This document shows, in pieces, positions 7,376 through 11,921 of a stretch of DNA of 11,921 nucleotides (position 1 is its first letter; each line of letters starts with the position of its first letter). The stretch is from Dunaliella salina (lineage: Eukaryota > Chlorophyta > Chlorophyceae > Chlamydomonadales > Dunaliellaceae). The notes beneath the pieces were generated by a model. The model worked only from the letters and a program-made list of their open reading frames with translations. It was not told the DNA's origin and ran no database searches. The position numbers and the translations under genes are program-made. The stretch spans positions 34,703 to 46,623 of the forward strand of contig MU069621.1 in assembly GCA_002284615.2 (NCBI GenBank), in the 5' to 3' direction.

Positions 7376-7777
7376 TCATGTGTGAATTTCTAGGGTGCTT
7401 GGAGGCGTGTTGTTTTCAAATGGGAGGCGTTCCAGTTTATTAAAACCTGGCATGTGAGCATGCATGGGACTTAAGGCAGGGTGGCTGCTGACATTCGTCA
7501 GCTTCCGCTCTGTGGCTTCTTTCAGATCTCCTTTCAGGACCTGTAGCCAGTCTTTGTTATAGCTATTAAGATGGATTCGAGCTGCAGTGTTCTTAACAGC
7601 AAAGATATGAAGGTCCCAGCTATGCTTAGGTAAAGGTATCTCTTGGTTAGGGCAGGATTGAGGGGCACCGTAACTAAGTTTTTCGCGAGGTATGGTTCCA
7701 AGTTCGTAACAGAGGTGGGTGTAGGCAGTGAAAAGTCTGAAGTAGGGGTTAATTTTCATGTTCTTATTCCAAGGCGG
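7376..7777 (-). pseudogene. Retrotransposon linker segment ahead of RNase H
   Basis: The minus frame begins in PPWNKNMKINPYFRL and continues through ELGTIPREKLSY, HSWDLHIFAVKN, RIHLNSYNKDWLQVLKGDL and PSTLEIHT, ending at TGA 7376-7378. The opening PPWN follows the methyltransferase-like module after a one-base frameshift near 7770 and probably belongs to that fold. The rest has no recognised domain. Between this TGA and the NTDGS of RNase H lie 29 codons with a further stop (see findings). Confidence 0.5.
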
Positions 7778-8208
7778 AAAGAGGTAGCAGTGGCCTCTGT
7801 GTTGAGAATGGCTGAGTAAATGGCATGTTGCGAAGCTTGGGTCATAATTCCCTCGTCATAAATGGGATGCATGCCCATATGGCAGACTGAGAAGCCAGTG
7901 AATTTGGATGAGAAGGCATTGTGCATGGCACCAAATGGAGTGTCTTGGGAGTCCACACTCCAATAATTCTGGTGTAGTGGGTTGTGGTCTACTGGGGAGG
8001 CTATTTTTCCATGGGTTACCAAAGCCCATTTTTGGAGAGCAGTATGGATGTGAGTTGGAAGGGCTCGTGAGAAAGAGTCTTTGATCTCCTTGCTAGAGTA
8101 CTTTCTTTCAAGCGCGGATTTGCGGGAAAGGAGCCCTTGCAGCTCAATAGCAAAGCTGCCTGGAGCTGGTTTTATTTTCTCGTGCATGCCAGCAAGCTTG
8201 GCCCTCAT
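7756..8208 (-). pseudogene. Methyltransferase-like module (PCIF1-type pattern) of the retrotransposon
   Basis: The minus frame reads a helical region (LLSRKSALERKYSSKEIKD), ALVTHGKIASP, then YWSVDSQDTPFGAMHNAF, KFTGFSVCH, HPIYDEGIM and a helix (QASQHAIYSAIL) before TATSF, with PPWN in the next frame. The order FG...F.G-small-hydrophobic-P-aromatic-[DE]..M and then P.W resembles the catalytic region of PCIF1-type adenosine N6-methyltransferases, whose active-site motif is NPPF. Here the equivalent is CH...HPIY, with four extra residues (MGMH) inside, so the catalytic Asn is not recognisable. Homology is an inference from pattern only. If it is not a methyltransferase, it is still a conserved module of this element. 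Confidence 0.35.
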
Positions 8209-8739
8209 AAAGAGCCCTGTAGAGGATTTGGAAGCGGTTTGGAGACATCATACCAACACACTTGCCTTGCGTAATGTACATGCAAGCCATGTGCGCCTCG
8301 TATGCTTCTGGCAGAATGAGGGGGGGTGGAGTAGGAGGGGAATGGCTGTGGGATCCTGTGTCTGATGGTGCTGGATGAGGGGGTTGCCAATCCATGTGCT
8401 TCACGAGATCAACCTCGCGCAGCCAATATTTGCATGAGCCTGTAGGTTTTCCAAATGTTTCCGAGTGTGTGGGCCAAAACTGGCAAGTTTCAAGCTTAGG
8501 ACCAAAATCCCCAAAATCCAACACACCTGAGCATGAATATTGCCAGTCATGGGCAAGGTGCCAAATCGTCTGCAGCATGGGCCCCGATTTTTACCCCCAT
8601 ATCTCCGGACTACCTGCTGCACACCAAATTGGATGCTTCCTTGATTTATGATGTATTCCAGGTGCTCGCTATTTGCACACAATGTTGGACATACTGCTTT
8701 CTTGGTGATGCTTTCAGAGCTGAACTGCTGTTCATACAT
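8144..8739 (-). pseudogene. Unassigned N-proximal segment of the retrotransposon remnant
   Basis: Two overlapping minus frames cover this part. The upstream one starts after TGA and reads KKAVCPTLCANSEHLEYI and GVQQVVRRYGGKNRGP. Near 8580 the reading seems to shift into the frame HLAHDWQYSCSG, FGPKLETCQFWPTH, WLREVDLVKHMDWQ, a Pro/Ser-rich linker and AHMACMYITQGKCVGMM, which ends at TGA 8144-8146. A further one-base shift near 8190 joins the methyltransferase-like frame. No polymerase motif is present. Whether the part above 8590 belongs to the element or to a host exon is unclear. Confidence 0.4.
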
Positions 8740-8740
8740 T

Positions 8741-9120
8741 GTGCATCAATGTTTCTGGACGCTCATATTTCCCTTCCACAGATAGAGACATTTAAATCCC
8801 TATGTTTGCTGCGATGATTAAAAACATCTAAGTCTGTTCTGAGTTACACATGTTTGCCATGTGCACATTTTTTCTCTGTCTACACAAGTGAGACAGCTTT
8901 ATATTTCTTGCTCTCACTGGTCTGGTTACAGGCCTCTGTGTTTCTGCCCAGTTGCCCTTGTAGGCGGAGATAGCAATGTTACCTTACCTTTTTGGATGAT
9001 CTGGGGCCAGGAGAATGATTGCAGGACCTCCGATTTTCATGAAGTTTTGGCGAACATGAGAATCTAAAGAGTGATAATGGTTGGAATCGGGTAACCATCG
9101 GGAGAGTATTTCCAGAGGTG
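8741..9120. other. Unassigned stretch with one minus-strand exon-like segment
   Basis: Reading the minus strand, HVRQNFMKIGGPAIILLAP is followed by a consensus donor (AAAAAG|GTAAGG, exon end at 8989). No acceptor or partner exon could be fixed. The remainder is T-rich on the + strand, with no domain in any frame. The retrotransposon's 5' boundary must lie at or near the left of this stretch. Confidence 0.25.
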
Positions 9121-9235
9121 TATATCTAAAAAACGCATGGATGTCCAGAACCAAATTCTGTCAGCACAAAGAGGACATTCTCACTAGATCCTAACAACTT
9201 TTGGTCCTGGGACATCCATGCGTTTTTGAGGTATG
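9121..9235. repeat. Inverted repeat with about 36-bp arms
   Basis: Arms 9121-9155 and 9199-9235 share an 18-bp perfect core (AAAAACGCATGGATGTCC, 9129-9146, complementary to 9210-9227) with imperfect extensions on both sides. The loop is about 43 nt. It is compatible with a tiny MITE or foldback element, or a stem-loop of a longer repeat. No flanking duplication was recognised. Confidence 0.85.
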
Positions 9236-9895
9236 GCCAAATCAAGATCTGGTGAACACCAGAGGGGGTCATCTGGGGCCTAAAATTGCCTGTTATTTGC
9301 ATGCTACCAGCATAGCTCTCCCGTAATTGTCACCATACAAACTTAGGTTCCTATAGTAGCCTGTTTGTGGGTGAAAGCGTGAACGAGCTTTCTCTAACAC
9401 AGGAGTTCCAGGGGTGCCAATTACAGGGCACGTGCCTGATCAGCCGCGGCGTGAACCCTAGTTTCCACCAAATCTTCATTCCGGACCATCCACTGATCCA
9501 AATCGGATATTTTTTTGGGTGATTTGGAATCGTTGTGTCAAAAGAATGTCATTGCAAAAAAATTGGGGTGAAAAGACCCAGTGGTTGGTGAGATACAAAT
9601 TTCAGCCATTTTCCCTTGGTGAGAGAAATTTTAGCACAGGGGGTGTCAGAAGGTCAAATGTTGACATCCTTCTTTCCTATTTTTGGATATGCAAAATGTT
9701 AGCATAACACGTGGGGGATTAAACTGAAAAATTGGGAGTGAAAAATCGCCCCAATAGGCCCAAAAAAGTTTGGGAGGGACTGCAACAATGGTTACCCCCC
9801 TCTGAGTTGGCATGGTTAAATTTGGGAAAGAAGGGGGGGGGGCAGTGTAGGCTAGTTGACCCCTCCTGCATCGTAATCATCATCATTATATTATC
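9236..9895. other. Non-coding stretch, no gene seen
   Basis: There are short frames only, the longest about 62 codons on the + strand (9519-9707) without a domain. A G9-10 run lies near 9833-9842 and T- or A-runs near 9508-9516. The texture suggests old repetitive DNA. Confidence 0.5.
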
Positions 9896-9985
9896 ATTTA
9901 TTGTTATTATTATTACTATCATTATTATGATCATATTAGTATTTATTGTTATTATTATTACTATCATTATTATGATCATATTAGT
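9896..9985. repeat. Perfect 45-bp tandem duplication in an AT-rich tract
   Basis: Units 9896-9940 and 9941-9985 are identical, beginning ATTTATTGTT and ending TCATATTAGT. They sit inside a longer ATT/ATC-rich tract (about 9872-10005) with a partial third unit. The identity implies a recent duplication or homogenisation. The Ile-rich peptides encoded on either strand are low complexity and not evidence of a gene. Confidence 0.97.
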
Positions 9986-10209
9986 ATTATTATTTTATTA
10001 TCACATTACGCTCTGCAGTTATATCTCATTGGGGTATTGCTGCTGCATCTTTCCCGCACACATGCTCCTGCAGGAGCACTCAGCTGAGTGTCCAGCTAGC
10101 TTTGAATTTTCTACCCGGAAGGAGGCACATACCAGTATGCATCCATTTGGTACGGACTAAGCAGGGCCATCAGGCATCCCAAGGCGGAGACTGCCACATG
10201 TGGACATCC
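9986..10209. other. Unassigned stretch between two repeat blocks
   Basis: The end of the AT-rich tract passes into a mixed sequence with CTGCAGGAGCACTCAG. A + strand frame that includes the AT tract runs to TAA near 10158-10160. Nothing supports a gene. Confidence 0.4.
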
Positions 10210-10279
10210 CGCGTCCTGCACTGCCCCTGACCAGGAGTGTAACCCTTTCTCTTAAAATAATGCAGGAACTTACAACATC
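10210..10279. repeat. Direct repeat, copy 1
   Basis: Begins CGCGTCCTGCACTG and includes CTGACCAGGAGTGT and ends CTTACAACATC. The partner is at 10334-10402, offset about 124 bp. The conserved end carries TGTAA on the minus strand (TTACA, about 10270). Confidence 0.85.
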
Positions 10280-10333
10280 CGCTCAGATGCCCCCTTGAAG
10301 CATAAATAGCGACATATCCTAGTAGACATAAAA

Positions 10334-10402
10334 CGCGTCAGGCACTGCTCTGACCAGGAGTGTGACCTCTTCTCTTCAAACAATGCAGCAGCTTACAACA
10401 TC
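10334..10402. repeat. Direct repeat, copy 2
   Basis: Begins CGCGTCAGGCACTG, shares CTGACCAGGAGTGT with copy 1, and ends CTTACAACATC. By eye the copies agree at roughly four-fifths of positions. The 54-nt spacer between them is not repeated. This looks like a diverged satellite-like pair or part of a repeated element. Confidence 0.85.
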
Positions 10403-10521
10403 ATTTCCCTACTTTTGTCCAGCATGTAAACCCAATGCCCACAACATTACAAGTATGTGTTCTAAGGAAAGGGAGAAAAAGCTACGCAGGGGATAACCTG
10501 TCACCAGCACTATTTCTGATA

Positions 10522-10622
10522 GGAGAACAAAGCTCCAACGTTACTGGGGCTTGAATTTGGGACCCCCCGCCTCGTGGACGAGGACGTGTGATTTGACAAC
10601 GCCCAAGGCACTATATTTCTCC
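10522..10622 (-). repeat. tRNA-like / SINE-like element
   Basis: On the minus strand the segment opens GGAGAA and closes TTCTCC, so the ends can pair. Inside are a CCTCG-TCCA-CGAGG hairpin (10570-10583) and then GGGGGGTCCCAAATTCAAGCCCC, which resembles a tRNA T arm with a B-box-like ATTCAAGCC (10546-10561). A GGGCGTTGTCAAATCACACG stretch lies where a D arm and A box would be. The hairpin has a 4-nt rather than a 7-nt loop, so it is not a functional tRNA. A tRNA-derived SINE head or tRNA pseudogene is the best guess. Confidence 0.35.
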
Positions 10623-11485
10623 TGTTACCATCATGCAGGTTGAAGCGTCTGTGGTTGAGCAATAAGGAAGGAACAAGCAGCAGAGAAAACAAGCCTGGAG
10701 TTACGATGAGCAATCGGATGACTAATCCATGATCCATGATACTGCTAGTACGCATCAAAATTTGCGTGCATGACAACAAAATGAATGAAATGATAACCTA
10801 TCAAAATTGAGATGCACATGCCTGCCTACCTTGTGTTCATTCTCTCAAAGAAATAACCAAGGAACCACGTTGCTCATGTTCAAAATTACGCCCTCACTTG
10901 AGGACAAAACGGAACATGGAGAAGCGTAGGTACACACACACACACCCAAGGTCAGGGGTCAAAAGCAGAGGCTTCAAAACTCCAGAGGAAAACTGATGAA
11001 ACAAGCAGAAGCCAAAAGCTGCATAAAAATTCACATATCGCCAGAATACCAAGGGTGGCGAGATTCAGCAGCCCGGGCAGGAGCTCTTGGGGTAGAGAAG
11101 CTTCAAAACCAGCCACAGCCATTTTTCCTGACCAAAGGCAACGCTTTGACCTTGACCCACCATAGCTCAAGTAGGTATTCAAGACCACATCAACTATACT
11201 CACAACAGCCAGGCTCCCAGCCACCTTCAATCACCACACTTAGCAAGGCTCCGGACAAAAAAAAAAAAGGGTTCAGCGCACGCTGTGAAAACACAAGGTT
11301 GCTGTGCAGTGCTGCACATCGCTGTGGCACAAAAGATGCTCCAAGGTAGTGTGGATCCTCCCTAGGCATCATGCAATGCATGCTCTGCTCTGTCAAGGTT
11401 GCTGCAGTGCCTTCTTGTGCTGTAGCACAACAGCACAATGGTGTAGCACAGCCAGCCAAGTAGCACAGTGATATAACACAGCGAG
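10623..11485 (-). other. Downstream region of the hydrolase gene, probably 3' UTR and intergenic
   Basis: No recognisable domain occurs in any frame. A (CA)7 run lies at 10932-10946 and an A12 run at about 11257-11268. On the minus strand just after the hydrolase stop there are repeated GTGCTAC/TGTGCTAC motifs (about 11380-11460). The nearest minus-strand TGTAA is near 10447, which would give a 3' UTR of about 1 kb if used. Confidence 0.35.
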
Positions 11486-11819
11486 CTAATTGTCATGTGG
11501 TTGTGTTTCTGCAAGGCTGGTCAGCAGCTGCAGCAGCAACAGAGGCTGCTCAATGTGAACAGCGTGCCCTGCACCATCCACGATGTGCAGCCCTACCATC
11601 TGCCCACCAAGCCGTTGCTGCTGTTGCCCCGGCTCCTCTGTCTGTTGCTGTTGGTGTTGTTGATGCTGCTGCTGCTGCTGCTGCTGTGGCCCCAGTACCT
11701 CCACCTGTTGCTGTTGCCGTCGGTGTTGTTGCCGCTGGCGGTGCTGCTGTATGACGCGATGCATGTGGGAGTTGATGGTCACGAACTTGGCATCTTGCGC
11801 GCCCGCGATGAGGTCAACC

Positions 11820-11821
<2 letters not shown>
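11486..11821 (-). CDS. Terminal exon of a MenH-like alpha/beta hydrolase with a Gln-rich insertion
   Basis: The minus frame reads PVDLIAGAQDAKF, a helix (SHMHRVIQQHRQ), about 60 residues dominated by Gln, then GLHIVDGAGHAVHIEQP and a C-terminal helix (LLLLQLLTSLAE), ending at TAG 11486-11488. A strand followed by GxxDxKF carries the catalytic Asp, and GHAVHxEQP carries the catalytic His, of alpha/beta hydrolases. The KF and the H.E.P context best fit MenH, which makes 2-succinyl-6-hydroxy-2,4-cyclohexadiene-1-carboxylate in phylloquinone/menaquinone synthesis. In plants and algae this is often the C-terminal domain of the PHYLLO fusion protein, plastid-targeted. The nucleophile Ser and any fusion partners would be in exons beyond the window. 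The Gln insertion falls between the Asp and His strands, a surface position. The exon start is uncertain: (CA)n directly precedes it with no AG acceptor, and the frame stays open through the repeat. Confidence 0.6.

Positions 11822-11860
<39 letters not shown>
11821..11860. repeat. (GT)20 microsatellite at the exon boundary
   Basis: A perfect 40-nt run directly abuts the hydrolase exon. On the minus strand it is (CA)n and reads His-Thr repeats in the exon's frame. It is either at the intron end or inside the coding region. Confidence 0.97.
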
Positions 11861-11861
<1 letters not shown>

Positions 11862-11881
11862 ATGTATATGCGATTTTGCAA

Positions 11882-11882
<1 letters not shown>

Positions 11883-11921
<39 letters not shown>
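11883..11921. repeat. (TG)n microsatellite at the right window edge
   Basis: A run of at least 39 nt, cut by the window end, is separated from the preceding (GT)20 by a 22-nt spacer. On the minus strand the interval contains no AG dinucleotide anywhere between the window edge and the hydrolase exon. Confidence 0.97.

Larger units (their letters stand above)
5343..8740 (-). mobile_element. Decayed, 5'-truncated Dualen/RandI-like non-LTR retrotransposon
   Basis: Read on the minus strand, conserved protein pieces appear in order: an unassigned segment (8208-8739), a methyltransferase-like module (about 7760-8208), a linker (7376-7759), RNase H (about 6840-7288), a linker, a CCHC knuckle (6400-6456), a PD-(D/E)XK-type nuclease (5905-6220), and a C-terminal tail ending in (N)P(P/S)DPH. 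RNase H with a restriction-like nuclease behind a CCHC knuckle is what is known of the Dualen/RandI clade in Chlamydomonas. No reverse-transcriptase motif (YADD/FADD box) is seen upstream, so the copy looks truncated at the 5' end, as target-primed insertion commonly leaves. At least six frameshifts and several stops show that it is dead. No poly(A) tail or target duplication was located. The clade name is from recall, not a search. Confidence 0.72.

Noticed and set aside
9732..10160. 142-codon + strand frame with Ile-rich stretch resembling membrane segments
   Set aside because: The hydrophobic part is the 45-bp AT duplication; the minus strand of the same tract gives an equally Ile-rich peptide. 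There is no domain.
10952..11230. Minus-strand hydrophobic frame suggesting a membrane protein
   Set aside because: It has no ATG start (begins TTG), no domain, and lies in the likely 3' UTR of the hydrolase gene; the opposite strand is equally open.
11497..11754. Plus-strand Ala/Val-rich frame, and another plus frame with Leu runs, over the last exon
   Set aside because: These are mirror readings of the CAG/CAA tract. The minus strand carries two separate alpha/beta-hydrolase motifs in the correct order, which a shadow frame would not produce.
1..11921. CRISPR arrays, bacterial operons, rRNA genes
   Set aside because: No regularly spaced repeats with unique spacers, no ribosome-binding-site-led compact genes and no rRNA-like segments; the window is eukaryotic in texture.

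Overview
This looks like nuclear DNA from a green alga (Chlorophyta), possibly Dunaliella-like. The basis is indirect: GC content judged by eye at a little under 50%, many long (TG)n tracts, small exons with GT-AG introns, TGTAA-type poly(A) motifs, and a decayed retrotransposon whose protein segments resemble a family I recall from volvocine and related algae. No database was searched, so the genus is an inference.

Layout. Positions 1-2800 hold the 3' end of a + strand gene in small exons. The exons at 237-361 and 2684-2800 read like the start and end of a BRCT repeat and finish in a stop codon; a further small exon at 1263-1310 is possible. The introns carry repeats, including a 74-bp-arm hairpin (2096-2247) that is part of a decayed minus-strand reading frame with a 17-residue acidic repeat. 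Positions 2801-5340 contain no gene I can defend; they hold a G13 tract and a 24-bp minisatellite.

Positions 5343-8740 carry a minus-strand, decayed, apparently 5'-truncated non-LTR retrotransposon of Dualen/RandI type. Reading minus-strand 5' to 3', it has an unassigned segment, a methyltransferase-like module, RNase H, a CCHC zinc knuckle, a PD-(D/E)XK-type nuclease and a C-terminal tail. The 3' end is present twice. The reverse transcriptase is absent. The RNase H segment is interrupted by a 55-nt GT-AG insertion flanked by an 8-bp direct repeat; removing it restores the reading frame exactly, so it looks like a newly gained intron (introner-like).

Positions 8741-11485 are repeat-rich and mostly non-genic: an inverted repeat, a perfect 45-bp duplication, a 70-bp direct repeat and a tRNA/SINE-like element. 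Positions 11486-11821 are the last exon of a minus-strand alpha/beta-hydrolase gene resembling MenH, with both a GxxDxKF motif and a GHxxHxEQP motif and a large Gln-rich insertion between them. A (CA)n tract abuts this exon where a 3' splice site would be expected. The two host genes converge on the repeat-filled interior; nothing suggests they work together.
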